A program made the translations under genes and the position numbers. Positions 33,683-42,514 of a DNA stretch of 64,000 nucleotides are shown here, one piece after another. This stretch comes from SHAN690 sp038131955 (GTDB lineage: Bacteria > Bacteroidota > Bacteroidia > Flavobacteriales_G > Salibacteraceae). The stretch lies in the NCBI GenBank assembly GCA_038131955.1, contig JAYPQK010000009.1:186001-250000 (forward strand). The letters run 5' to 3'. Below the pieces are notes generated by a model that worked only from the letters and a program-made list of their open reading frames with translations, did no database searches and was not told the DNA's origin. Numbering within the stretch: position 1 is the first letter of the stretch; every line of letters starts with the position of its first letter.

Positions 33683-33979
33683 ATCTCATTTCGTTTGAGC
33701 GGATCGGTCACTCTGAGAGAGTGGGAAGGCCGCGGATTAGTTAGGATCTGAGACTAAAGCAACCCTTTTTCTCAGGGCGATGCAACGAGGTTCGAGAGTA
33801 CGGAATTAGCGCACTACACGACATCATATTGTGCAGAAATGAGCGAATGGTGGACGGAGTCGAAAACGAAAATTTCGGCTCGACGGAATTAGGTTCAGGC
33901 TAGAATTGGGTGAATGGCGAGCGGTTCAGGTGGCTAGCCATTTTGAGTGAACGGAAATGCGTTGAAGCCGAAACTCGGC
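33683..33979. other. Intergenic stretch without recognised features
   Basis: About 300 nt between the receptor remnant and the ABC-F gene. No coding frame, RNA gene or clear hairpin was seen. It includes whatever promoter the lost receptor had. Confidence 0.4.
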
Positions 33980-35599
33980 TTATGCGTACAGCGCAGTTCT
34001 CTGTTCCTGGATCTTATCGCTCTCGATGTAGTCGTCATAGGCCATCATCTTATCGATGCAGCCATTGGGAGTCAATTCCACAATACGGTTCGCCGTTGTC
34101 TGAGCGAAGGTGTGGTCATGTGTCGTGAACAAGACGGTACCGGCAAAATTGATCAGTTCGTTATTGAATGCCTGAATACTCTCGAGATCCAAGTGGTTCG
34201 TTGGCTCGTCCAAGATCAGCAGGTTTGCTCCTTTGATCATGATGCGTGAAAGCATACAGCGCACCTTTTCTCCTCCTGAGAGCACGTTCGCCTTCTTTTG
34301 GATGTCCTCACCACTGAACAACATCTTTCCGAGGAAACCGCGGACATCGATGTCATCCATGCCATCGGGTGCGTATTGGATCAACCAATCCAGAAGGTTC
34401 AATTTCGTGTTGAAGTATTCTTCGTTGTTCACCGGGAGGTAGCCCCAAGTGATGGTCTGTCCATACTTGAATTCGCCCGTAGTAGGCTGGAGTTCACCTG
34501 CAAGGATCCGGAAAAGAGCCGTCATGGCTTGTCCATTGCGGCTGATGAAGGCTACCTTGTCTCCTTTGTTGATCGTAAGGTCCAGTCCCTTGAAAAGAGT
34601 TTCGCCCACTTCATTGACATAGCTCATGCCTTCGATTCGGAGGATGTCGTTTCCTGCTTCACGCTCTTGCTGGAAGATGATGCCCGGATACTTTCTGCTC
34701 GATGGTTGAATGTCGTCGATGTTGATGCGGTCCAAGAGTTTCTTTCGGCTGGTCGCTTGACGGGCCTTGGACTTGTTCGCGCTGAATCGCTGAACGAATT
34801 CTTGAAGTTCAGCCTTCTTGGCTTCGAGTTTCTTGTTCTGCTGTGCCTGCTGACGCAGGGCCAGCTGTGAAGACTCGTACCAGAACGAATAGTTTCCGGT
34901 GAACAGCTTCACTTTGCCATAATCGATGTCGGCAATGTGCGTACAAACGGTATCCAAGAAGTGACGGTCGTGAGAGACCACGATCACGGTGTTCTTGAAA
35001 TCGAGTAAGAAGTCTTCCAACCACGTCACCGTTTCGATGTCGAGGTCGTTGGTAGGCTCATCGAGGATGAGGATGTCAGGGTTTCCGAAGATCGCCTGAG
35101 CAAGAAGGACACGGACCTTCTCGTTACCACTCAAGTCCTTCAAGAGCTTTTGGTGGTCACTTTCTTTGATGTGAAGACCGCTCAATAGAGCAGCCGCATC
35201 CGACTCCGCATTCCATCCATCCATTTCTGCGAACTCCTCTTCCAGTTCAGAAGCGCGCATCCCATCTTCATCGCTGAAGTCAGGCTTGGCGTAGATTGCA
35301 TCCTTTTCTTGCATGACTTGAAAAAGGCGCTGGTATCCACGCAGGACAGTCTCCAACACAGGAACGTTATCGTAAGCAAAGTGGTCCTGCTTCAAGACAG
35401 CCATACGCTTGCCAGGTTCGATCGAGATGTGTCCCGTATTGGGTTCGATATCGCCTGCCAGAATCTTCAGGAAGGTTGATTTTCCCGCTCCATTCGCGCC
35501 GATGACGCCATAGCAGTTGCCTTCGGTGAAGTTGACATTGACCTCGTCGAAGAGTTTCTGCTTTCCAAAAGCGAGCGATACGTTATTAGCTGCGATCAT
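33980..35599 (-). CDS. ABC-F family ATPase (YbiT-like)
   Basis: 539 residues with two ATPase domains in one chain and no membrane segment, which defines ABC-F translation factors. Domain 1 has Walker A GANGAGKS (34-41) and Walker B DILILDEPTNDLD, with a variant signature LSGNEK. Domain 2 has the standard LSGGEK and LLILDEPTNHLD, but its Walker A is degenerate (SRNGQAMTALF lacks the GKS/T). This pattern is known in YbiT-type members. These proteins act on stalled or initiating ribosomes. An antibiotic-resistance role is less likely for this subtype. Confidence 0.87.
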   Translation of the reverse strand: MIAANNVSLAFGKQKLFDEVNVNFTEGNCYGVIGANGAGKSTFLKILAGDIEPNTGHISIEPGKRMAVLKQDHFAYDNVPVLETVLRGYQRLFQVMQEKDAIYAKPDFSDEDGMRASELEEEFAEMDGWNAESDAAALLSGLHIKESDHQKLLKDLSGNEKVRVLLAQAIFGNPDILILDEPTNDLDIETVTWLEDFLLDFKNTVIVVSHDRHFLDTVCTHIADIDYGKVKLFTGNYSFWYESSQLALRQQAQQNKKLEAKKAELQEFVQRFSANKSKARQATSRKKLLDRINIDDIQPSSRKYPGIIFQQEREAGNDILRIEGMSYVNEVGETLFKGLDLTINKGDKVAFISRNGQAMTALFRILAGELQPTTGEFKYGQTITWGYLPVNNEEYFNTKLNLLDWLIQYAPDGMDDIDVRGFLGKMLFSGEDIQKKANVLSGGEKVRCMLSRIMIKGANLLILDEPTNHLDLESIQAFNNELINFAGTVLFTTHDHTFAQTTANRIVELTPNGCIDKMMAYDDYIESDKIQEQRTALYA

Positions 35600-35622
35600 G
35601 ACTGTCCTGTTTTTTGGGGGTG

Positions 35623-35630
35623 CAAAGGTA
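35623..35630 (-). promoter_or_regulatory. -7 promoter element (TACCTTTG) for the ABC-F gene
   Basis: On the minus strand this reads TACCTTTG followed by CACCCCC, the same form as upstream of der. It lies 23 nt before the ATG at 35599. Confidence 0.45.
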
Positions 35631-35762
35631 CTCAGCTCAGCTGTCTTGATCTATGATATCGTCTATTTTTCGACTGACAGTCAAGAAAATAATTTTAATG
35701 TAGCTACATGTATGTCTAAACCTTTTCCTAACGTTGTGCGTCTACATCCTAAATCTTTTATC

Positions 35763-36593
35763 ATGAAGCACAACTACCTATTACTTTCTTCTCTTTTGTT
35801 GGCATCGTTCGCCGTTCTTTTCTCTTCCAACTCCGGTGGACCTGCATCCAATGGAAACAAAGCTACCGGGGCTCCTGGCGATGGTGCAACGACTTGTGTC
35901 ACATGCCACTCCGGCGGTTCATTTGGTGCCGTTAGTATAGATCTTACGGTGGAGGATGGGAGCGGTAATGCCATCACAGAATACACTCCAGGAGAAACCT
36001 ATGCAGTCAGTGTGCAGGTTACCAACGTGTCAGGCACACCAAGTGGCTATGGTTTTCAGGCAATCGCATTAGAAGATGGCGCAAATACTACCTTGAATAG
36101 CTTCAGCAACGCGGGAAGTGGAGTCCAGCTTTCGACGACAGATTCGCGTCAATATGCAGAGCATACGGGTGCCAAAGCTGATGGAGCTTTCTCATTCGAT
36201 TGGACGGCTCCCTCGCTGGGAACGGGCTCAGTAACCATTTATGTAGGTGCTAATGCCGTGAATGGAAATGGCAACAACGGAAACGATAACGCTGGATTAG
36301 GTGATTTCACAATCGCCGAGATCGCAGATACCACCGATACCAACGGAGTTGATCCAAATGGTATAGCGGAATTGGGTCAATTCAACGTGCTCATCGTCTA
36401 TCCAAATCCGGCCGTGGATCAGGTGCAGGTTCTGGGGCTTTCAAGCAATGACCTTCTACGTATCTATGATGTTCAAGGTAAGTTGGTCCAAACCAAAGCA
36501 GTTCGAAATGGATCCCTTGATCTTTCTGACCTAGAGTCGGGAGTGTACATCCTTCGTTCTGAAAAAGCCTTTGGAAGGTTCATTAAGATCTGA
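35763..36593 (+). CDS. T9SS type A cargo with CxxCH motif (choice-of-anchor V/Reelin-like)
   Basis: 276 residues. A signal segment is followed by GAPGDGATTCVTCHSGG, a single CxxCH that could attach one heme c. Next is a beta-sandwich domain of about 150 residues (YTPGETYAVSVQVTNVSGTPSGYGFQ), like the choice-of-anchor V or Reelin-type domain seen in Bacteroidota surface proteins. The last ~75 residues are a T9SS type A sorting domain (LIVYPNPAVDQVQV, then LDLSDLESGVYILRS). The ATG at 35763 gives the signal peptide directly. The heme assignment needs a c-type maturation system, which is not in the window. Function unknown. Confidence 0.82.
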   Translation: MKHNYLLLSSLLLASFAVLFSSNSGGPASNGNKATGAPGDGATTCVTCHSGGSFGAVSIDLTVEDGSGNAITEYTPGETYAVSVQVTNVSGTPSGYGFQAIALEDGANTTLNSFSNAGSGVQLSTTDSRQYAEHTGAKADGAFSFDWTAPSLGTGSVTIYVGANAVNGNGNNGNDNAGLGDFTIAEIADTTDTNGVDPNGIAELGQFNVLIVYPNPAVDQVQVLGLSSNDLLRIYDVQGKLVQTKAVRNGSLDLSDLESGVYILRSEKAFGRFIKI

Positions 36594-36619
36594 CCCCGTA
36601 GAACCAAATGATACTCAAC

Positions 36620-36649
36620 TCCCTCGCCAAAAGGCGGGGGATTTTTTTT
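36620..36649 (+). terminator. Rho-independent terminator after the CxxCH cargo gene
   Basis: TCCCTCGCC-AAAA-GGCGGGGGA forms a 9-bp stem with one G-T pair and is followed by eight T. It starts 27 nt after the stop codon. Confidence 0.85.
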
Positions 36650-36663
36650 GTCCCAAATTTTGA

Positions 36664-36759
36664 CTGACCGTTGGTGAAGATGAGAACGGCTATCGCAGAG
36701 AATGTGTCCAATTGATGAAAGCTGCCAATCACTTGGATAAGAATACCGCATCTCGTTGA
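36664..36759 (+). other. Short open segment before a second terminator, possible gene remnant
   Basis: A 31-codon frame between a TGA and a TGA reads protein-like (GEDENGYRRECVQLMKAAN, then HLDKNTASR) but has no ATG at its head. It lies between two strong plus-strand terminators, so some transcript may have ended here. It could be the tail of a lost gene or chance. Confidence 0.2.
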
Positions 36760-36784
36760 GCGTTGAGGTGTGTAGGTTGATCAG

Positions 36785-36813
36785 GCCGCGGACTTCGGTT
36801 CGCGGCTTTTTTT
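36785..36813 (+). terminator. Second plus-strand terminator, at the folC 3' end
   Basis: GCCGCGGA pairs with TTCGCGGC around loop CTTCGG and is followed by seven T. It overlaps the folC stop codon by 2 nt. On the minus strand the T-run is on the wrong side, so it serves plus-strand transcription. Confidence 0.75.
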
Positions 36814-38044
36814 ATGCTAAAAAGGCGAGTAGGTCTGCCACTACGAACGTGCTGCCTCCGACGAAAACGGTATCCTTTTCTCCGGCTTCTTTCATCATGG
36901 AGGAATAGGCATCCTTCACCTGGTGATAAAGATCATGCTTGATGCCCATGTCTGTTGCGATCTCTGAGAGATCGGTCAATGGAAATGCGCGTGGAATGGT
37001 CGGAGCTGTGAGGTGGTACTTCGCACCCTTTGGGAAAAGTGAAAGGATCTTCTTGACATCCTTGTCCGACACGAATCCCAAGATCAAATAAAGGTTCCCA
37101 TCACTGATCTTCTCGAGCTGCTGCACGGTGTGCTTTAGTCCCTCCTCATTATGACCTACGTCACAGATGACCCTCGGGTTTTCTTGAAGCACTTCCCATC
37201 GACCTCGCAACCCCGTGTTTTTCTTTACACTGGCAAAACCTCGGTCCACCGCTTCCGAAGGAATATCGTATCCGTGACGTCTTAGTTCATCAATAGAGAT
37301 CAACGCGGTTAGGAAGTTCTCCGATTGGTAAAGACCCTGAAGATCGCTTGCTGGTGCGTCCATAGGAAACTGCTGATCCGCAAACGCGATGGGTGCATCC
37401 AATTGTAGTGCGATCGAACGAAAGATACCTTCGGTTTCGCGCTGGGAACGTCCAACGACCACAGGTCGGCCTTTCTTGATGATCCCGGCTTTTTCCTTCG
37501 CGATCTTGGCCAAGGTGTCGCCTAGGAATTGGGTATGGTCTAAGTCAATGTTCGTGATGACCGATAGGTCCGGCGTAACCACGTTGGTCGAATCGAGTCG
37601 GCCACCCATGCCCACTTCTACCACAGCTACATCCACTTCCTGTGTACGGAAGTGGTGAAATGCGAGCCCGACCGTCCACTCGAAAAAAGACAGTCCGATC
37701 GATTCGAATTGCTCTTTATAGGTATCTACGAAGGATACGACCTCGGCTTTGGGAATCATTGCTCCATTGATACGAATCCGCTCTCGAAAGTCGACTAGGT
37801 GAGGTGAGGTGTACAATCCGACCTTCATTCCTGCCTCTTGCAATACGGAAGCGAGTAAATGAGAAACCGAGCCCTTTCCATTGGTGCCGGCAACATGAAT
37901 GCATCGAAGTCCACGCTGAGGGTGTCCGAGCACCTTCATCAGCTTGTTCGTACCATCAAGGTCTGTTTTGTAGGCCGCTTGACCTACCCGTTGGTACATA
38001 GGGAGCTGACGAAATAAGTACTCGAGCGTCTCGGTATAGTTCAT
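36812..38044 (-). CDS. folC: Bifunctional folylpolyglutamate/dihydrofolate synthase
   Basis: 410 residues of the Mur ligase-like fold. The P-loop is HVAGTNGKGSVSHLLAS near residue 50 and the GLYTSPHLVDFRERI block follows; later come DLDHTQFLGDTLAKIAKEKAGI and the C-terminal DVGHNEEGL. It adds glutamates to folates and can make dihydrofolate from dihydropteroate. It lies 4 nt behind the TonB gene, so it is in the exbB-exbD-tonB transcript, a neighbourhood seen in many Bacteroidota. Confidence 0.94.
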   Translation of the reverse strand: MNYTETLEYLFRQLPMYQRVGQAAYKTDLDGTNKLMKVLGHPQRGLRCIHVAGTNGKGSVSHLLASVLQEAGMKVGLYTSPHLVDFRERIRINGAMIPKAEVVSFVDTYKEQFESIGLSFFEWTVGLAFHHFRTQEVDVAVVEVGMGGRLDSTNVVTPDLSVITNIDLDHTQFLGDTLAKIAKEKAGIIKKGRPVVVGRSQRETEGIFRSIALQLDAPIAFADQQFPMDAPASDLQGLYQSENFLTALISIDELRRHGYDIPSEAVDRGFASVKKNTGLRGRWEVLQENPRVICDVGHNEEGLKHTVQQLEKISDGNLYLILGFVSDKDVKKILSLFPKGAKYHLTAPTIPRAFPLTDLSEIATDMGIKHDLYHQVKDAYSSMMKEAGEKDTVFVGGSTFVVADLLAFLA

Positions 38045-38048
38045 CGGC

Positions 38049-38828
38049 TTATTGTAGGCTGATAGGGTAGTAGACCTTGCCGCGCTGCTCCTCAGGAGCG
38101 TCGGGATTAGGCGTGAACTTCAATCGACGAGCCTCTGCTTCTGCAGCACGCAAAAGGGAAGCATTCGTGATCGTGGTTTTTCTTCCTACCGAGGCACGAA
38201 GCACCTTGCCTTGCCGATCCACAACTATGTCAATCACGATCAAGCCGTCTTCCTGCCAGTTACCCGGGATGGGTCGTGTATTGTTTGCTACGCGCCCGCC
38301 AAGATCGAAGGATATTCCACCTCCAGCAGCATCTCCTTGAAGCGACTTGCCTTCCGGAGATCCATCAGGCTTTCCGTGGTCGCCAGACTGGTCAGTATCT
38401 CCCTGTCCCTTGCTGTCGTTGTCGTTCTTCGTTTGGAATGGATTGCTTTGGATGACCTTCTTCAGTCGTTCGTCCAGCTCCGGTTTCTTTTCAACGGGCT
38501 TTTCAGGACGGGTCTCTTCAGGTGCCGAAAGGTCAGAATCTGCGTCTTGGGTTTCGACTTCTTCCGGAGCATCCACAGGACTTGATTCAACGGGTTCGGG
38601 CTCTGTGATCGGTTCAGCGATCTCCGGTTCCGTACTGCTCTCAGGTTGTATATCACCTGATCCGAAATCGGTGTTGCCAAGGTCGAGCTGGATCGGTAAC
38701 CCCTTCTCCTCAGGTAAGGGAACAGGAATCGTCAATCCCGTGAATAAAAACACGATAAGCAAGAAGACGTGGAACACAATGGTTCCGATCAACCCGTGAC
38801 GTTTGTTCTTATCCTTGAGCTTGTCCAT
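38049..38828 (-). CDS. Energy transducer TonB
   Basis: 259 residues from the ATG at 38828. One N-terminal transmembrane helix (GTIVFHVFLLIVFLFTGL) is followed by a long Pro/Glu-rich linker (EPEIAEPITEPEPVESSP) and a C-terminal TonB domain (DGLIVIDIVVDRQGKVLRAS, then AEARRLKFTPNPDAPEEQRG). It carries proton-motive energy from ExbB/ExbD to outer-membrane receptors, including the one at 5517. A single base separates it from exbD. Confidence 0.9.
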   Translation of the reverse strand: MDKLKDKNKRHGLIGTIVFHVFLLIVFLFTGLTIPVPLPEEKGLPIQLDLGNTDFGSGDIQPESSTEPEIAEPITEPEPVESSPVDAPEEVETQDADSDLSAPEETRPEKPVEKKPELDERLKKVIQSNPFQTKNDNDSKGQGDTDQSGDHGKPDGSPEGKSLQGDAAGGGISFDLGGRVANNTRPIPGNWQEDGLIVIDIVVDRQGKVLRASVGRKTTITNASLLRAAEAEARRLKFTPNPDAPEEQRGKVYYPISLQ

Positions 38829-38829
38829 G

Positions 38830-39219
38830 TTAAGGCTTTGTAGCAATAACGACACTGAAGCCGTATTCTTTTGCTAAACTCAAGAAACTAACGGTCTCGC
38901 CCGTCGGTACTTGCTTGTCCACACGAAGCACGATGCTCGGCTTGTCTACTTCGCCTTTGCGCTGTACGAGCATCCCTTCAACACGTTCTTTGCTTACGTC
39001 TTGCCCGTCGACATTGTAGGAAAGATCAGGACGGATGGTCACCGAGATCTTAGGATGTTCTTTCGTACGAGCCTTGCCTGTAGGGAGGTCAACCTTCGCT
39101 CCAAATGGGGAAACCAAGGTAGATAGGATGATAAAGAAGATCAGCAAGAGGAACACGATGTCCGTCATGCTCGACATGCTGAAACTTACGCTGACCTTAT
39201 TTCTCGAGCGGATACCCAT
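38830..39219 (-). CDS. exbD: Biopolymer transport protein ExbD
   Basis: 129 residues. One N-terminal transmembrane helix with the functional Asp just before it (SMTDIVFLLLIFFIILSTL) and a periplasmic domain (VDGQDVSKERVEGML) are the ExbD/TolR pattern. The Asp is the proton-conducting residue. Its ATG overlaps the exbB stop as TAATG, so both are translationally coupled. Confidence 0.93.
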   Translation of the reverse strand: MGIRSRNKVSVSFSMSSMTDIVFLLLIFFIILSTLVSPFGAKVDLPTGKARTKEHPKISVTIRPDLSYNVDGQDVSKERVEGMLVQRKGEVDKPSIVLRVDKQVPTGETVSFLSLAKEYGFSVVIATKP

Positions 39220-39926
39220 TATTCAGCAGGTTCTTGAAGAAGATCCATGAATTCGATCGTTGTAGCTTCCATCTTGTAGACCACCTTTTCGACTTTGGCT
39301 ACCAAAACGTTGTACGCGATATAGGCGATGATGCCGATCACTAGACCGGCTACCGTGGTGACCATCGCTTGCATGATACCTCCTGAGAGTTGCTCGATCT
39401 CGATGCCACTGTCGCTGATCCTCATTTCGTGAAAGACCATGATCATACCGATCACCGTTCCCAAGAATCCGATCATCGGTGCCGCGCCGGCTATGGTCGC
39501 TAGCGTGGAGAGACTCTCCTCTAGTTTGAATACTTCCAACTTGCCCACGTTCTCAACCGCAGCGCTGATATCACCCAACGGTTTACCGATACGCTTGACA
39601 CCCTTTTCGATCATCCGTGCGAAGGTGGAATCGGTCTGCTTGCACAAATGATTGGCCGCCTCGATCTTTCCGTCGTGAATGAAGTCCTTGATCTGGTCCA
39701 TGAACTTTGGATCTTCCTTGGAAGCCTTTTGAATGGCTAGGAAGCGCTCGATGAAGATGTAGATCGCGATCACAGATAGGATCGCCAAGGGGATCATGAT
39801 GTACCACCCGCCACTAGCGAGAAGTTCGATGACCGATAAGGTCTCTTCAGTAGGTGCGACCTCCTCGGTTCCTTCCGCGGTGGTTACGACATCAGAGGTG
39901 ATCTGGAGAAGCAGATTCAAAAGCAT
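39219..39926 (-). CDS. exbB: MotA/TolQ/ExbB proton channel protein
   Basis: 235 residues with three transmembrane helices. GWYIMIPLAILSVIAIYIFIERFLAI is the first; GAAPMIGFLGTVIGMIMVFHEM and GGIMQAMVTTVAGLVIGIIAYIAYN are the conserved channel helices. ExbB forms the pentameric proton channel around ExbD. It is the first gene of the exbB-exbD-tonB-folC run. Confidence 0.93.
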   Translation of the reverse strand: MLLNLLLQITSDVVTTAEGTEEVAPTEETLSVIELLASGGWYIMIPLAILSVIAIYIFIERFLAIQKASKEDPKFMDQIKDFIHDGKIEAANHLCKQTDSTFARMIEKGVKRIGKPLGDISAAVENVGKLEVFKLEESLSTLATIAGAAPMIGFLGTVIGMIMVFHEMRISDSGIEIEQLSGGIMQAMVTTVAGLVIGIIAYIAYNVLVAKVEKVVYKMEATTIEFMDLLQEPAE

Positions 39927-40015
39927 ATCTAGGGAATATTTGGATCACTAAGGTATTAGCCATCCTTCCCAGAACGCTTGAGAACAAGGGTAATTGTGAA
40001 GACCTAGGTGTTAAT

Positions 40016-41404
40016 TCAATGAAGCAGGGTCTCCATGGCGATGAAAGTGGCTGCACCAGAGATGTATCCGATGAAGGCCAACCAAGTGATCTTCTTCATG
40101 TACCAGATGAAGTCGATGCTAAGAATACCCATAACGGCAACACCCGCTGCAGACCCAATGATCAAGCAGCTTCCTCCTGTACCCGCACAATAGGCGAGGA
40201 ACTCCCAGAAGCTATGATCCACCGGATACGCGGCGCCAGAAATAGCCTCAGCGCCGGCAGGCAGAAGGTCGTACATACCCATGGCTCCAGCTACAAGCGG
40301 AACATTGTCCACGATCGAGCTCAAGAGTCCGATGATAATGTTGATAGCATACATGTTACCAATGGTATCGTTCAAGAATGCGGCTATGATGCGCAGGTGT
40401 CCCGCAGATTGCAATGAACCAACCGCAGCAAGAATACCAAGGAAGAAAAGTACACTAGGCGTATCCACTTTCTGAAGTACTCCGATCACAGATAGCTTAG
40501 ACTTATCTGCCTTGTTCTTGGAACGGTGCATGATCTCTGTGGTGGTCCACAACACGCCCAATCCGAACAATACTCCCATATACGGTGGGAGGTGAGTAAC
40601 AGTCTTGAAGATCGGCACGAAAAGCAAGGCGCCAACCCCCATGAAAAGCACTAACTTTTGCTCGAACGGTGTTGTGCGATCCTCGAGGTGTGCACGATCC
40701 ACCATGCCAAGTTTGCGCTCTACGTCGCCCTTCAATGTGAATGAAAGTACTGCAAGCGGCACCAAAAGGGCAACCAACGATGGAACGATCAGCTTGATCA
40801 CGATGTTTGCCGCCGTGACCTGTCCACCGATCCAAAGCATGATCGTGGTGACGTCACCGATCGGAGACCAAGCGCCGCCAGCATTGGCTGCGATAATGAT
40901 CATGCCCGCAAATAGCCAAAGGTCTTCCTTGCTCTTGATCAATTTCTTCAACAGGGCTGACATTACAATGGCAGTGGTCAGGTTGTCTAATGCGGCAGAA
41001 AGGAAGAAAGTGAGAAGGGAAAGAACCCAAACCAATTTCACCTTGTTGGCCGTATTGATGCGGTCTGTAATAAGCGCAAACCCTTCGTGTGCATCGATCA
41101 ATTCTACGATGGTCATCGCTCCCAAAAGGAAGAACAAGATCTCAGCGATCTCGGAAAGATGATGTCCCAACTCATGGGTCACATAGTGCAGTTTGTCCGT
41201 GTCTTCGCCCAACATCGTCTGAGTTGTAACAAACTCTTCGTAGAGTTTGCTACCATCCAGGATCGTGTCAGCTCCTAAAGCGAAAATGGTCCAAGTGATC
41301 GAACCGATGAGAAGCGCTGAGGCCGCCTTGTCGATCTTGATAGGATGCTCAAGGGCAATGGCTAAATAGCCTAAAATGAAAACAACAACCATCAATAGGT
41401 ACAT
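40016..41404 (-). CDS. nhaD: NhaD-family Na+/H+ antiporter
   Basis: 462 residues with 11 to 13 transmembrane helices of the IT superfamily. ALDNLTTAIVMSALLKKLI and AGGAWSPIGDVTTIMLWIGG are conserved ion-binding blocks, and SSIVDNVPLVAGAMGMYDL is the second, symmetric one. NhaD exports Na+ or Li+ in exchange for H+, mostly at alkaline pH, in marine and halophilic bacteria. It is 13 nt from an MscS-type channel gene in the same direction. Together with the antiporter at 18735 it suggests a sodium-rich habitat. Confidence 0.92.
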   Translation of the reverse strand: MYLLMVVVFILGYLAIALEHPIKIDKAASALLIGSITWTIFALGADTILDGSKLYEEFVTTQTMLGEDTDKLHYVTHELGHHLSEIAEILFFLLGAMTIVELIDAHEGFALITDRINTANKVKLVWVLSLLTFFLSAALDNLTTAIVMSALLKKLIKSKEDLWLFAGMIIIAANAGGAWSPIGDVTTIMLWIGGQVTAANIVIKLIVPSLVALLVPLAVLSFTLKGDVERKLGMVDRAHLEDRTTPFEQKLVLFMGVGALLFVPIFKTVTHLPPYMGVLFGLGVLWTTTEIMHRSKNKADKSKLSVIGVLQKVDTPSVLFFLGILAAVGSLQSAGHLRIIAAFLNDTIGNMYAINIIIGLLSSIVDNVPLVAGAMGMYDLLPAGAEAISGAAYPVDHSFWEFLAYCAGTGGSCLIIGSAAGVAVMGILSIDFIWYMKKITWLAFIGYISGAATFIAMETLLH

Positions 41405-41417
41405 AGTCTACGTGCTT

Positions 41418-42512
41418 TTAATCTTTTGCTAGATGAATGGTTTGAGTAGGGAATGCAAAATCGGCTCCGTGCTTCTCAACAATCCGCATGATCTCAAAGT
41501 TTATTTCCTCTTTGATTTTGAGGAAAACACTCCAGTCCATCGTGTCGATGAAGTATAGAACCATAATATCTAGAGAGCTAGACCCGAATTCCATGAAATG
41601 GATCTCTCCATCTTGGTTGGTGTTCGGGTGCTCGTCGATATACTTCTGAATGTCCGTGACAATATTCTTTAGTTGCTCTTCCGTAGTTCCGTAAAGCACC
41701 CCAATGTTGAAGTTCACTCGACGGAAGGTGCGCATGGAAAGATTGTCCAAGATGTTGTCGATCATCTGACGGTTCGGAAGGGTTAGGTAGCTCTTCTCCA
41801 ACGTCCGAATTCGAGTACTTCGAAACCCGATCTTTTCAACTGTGCCGGTTACTCCATTCACGGTTACTAAGTCTCCAAGTACGAAGGGCTTGTCAAAGAA
41901 AATGACGAACGAAGCCAAGAGGTTTTCAAGGCTTTCCTTTGCGGCTAGAGCCAGAGCCAAACCTCCAATTCCGAGACCCGCGATCAGGGCTCCTACGTCA
42001 ACCTTGAAAACAGAACCCATGAAAATGAAAATGGACAGAACGATGATCACGATCTTCAAGATCTCCATCAAGAAAGGAATGATCTGATCGTCACTCTTGC
42101 TTTCTGTCTTTTCAGCACGAGCCAACAGAAGAATGCCAAGGAATCGAGCAACCTTCAAGGCGGCCCAAGTGATGATCACGATAAGGAAACCACCGAAAGA
42201 ACGAGAAAGCACCATCCGCAGACCGAACTCATCCTTCGGAGCAATATCCCATTCGGCTGGGAATTCGATGTGACTGGTCCCAACGTAAACCACAAGAAGC
42301 ATGATCAACCACTTGAGAGGCTTTTCAATCAGTTCGTAGAGCTCTTTTTTATCTACTCCTTCTGCACTCCCAACCATGAGTCGGAAGATCAGGTTGCTCA
42401 ATCGGTGAGCCAGGAATCGCATGAAGACAAAACCGGCCAATATCGCACCTACTACCCACAGGTAGTCCTGAACAGTGTTGCCGAAGTATATGTCGTCCAA
42501 ATATCCTTGCAT
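41418..42512 (-). CDS. MscS-family mechanosensitive channel
   Basis: 364 residues from the ATG at 42512. Three or more transmembrane helices precede the pore-lining TM3 (VGALIAGLGIGGLALALAAKE), followed by the beta domain (FDKPFVLGDLVTVNGVTGTVEKIGFRSTRIRT, in which this motif is diagnostic) and a C-terminal alpha/beta cage. It opens on membrane tension to release solutes during hypo-osmotic shock. It starts 2 nt after the dehydrogenase stop and is followed by nhaD, so ion and osmotic balance genes are grouped. Confidence 0.92.
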   Translation of the reverse strand: MQGYLDDIYFGNTVQDYLWVVGAILAGFVFMRFLAHRLSNLIFRLMVGSAEGVDKKELYELIEKPLKWLIMLLVVYVGTSHIEFPAEWDIAPKDEFGLRMVLSRSFGGFLIVIITWAALKVARFLGILLLARAEKTESKSDDQIIPFLMEILKIVIIVLSIFIFMGSVFKVDVGALIAGLGIGGLALALAAKESLENLLASFVIFFDKPFVLGDLVTVNGVTGTVEKIGFRSTRIRTLEKSYLTLPNRQMIDNILDNLSMRTFRRVNFNIGVLYGTTEEQLKNIVTDIQKYIDEHPNTNQDGEIHFMEFGSSSLDIMVLYFIDTMDWSVFLKIKEEINFEIMRIVEKHGADFAFPTQTIHLAKD

Positions 42513-42514
42513 GA

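Noticed and set aside
36785..36813. Terminator of folC
   Set aside because: On the minus strand the T-run precedes the hairpin, so it cannot act as an intrinsic terminator for folC.
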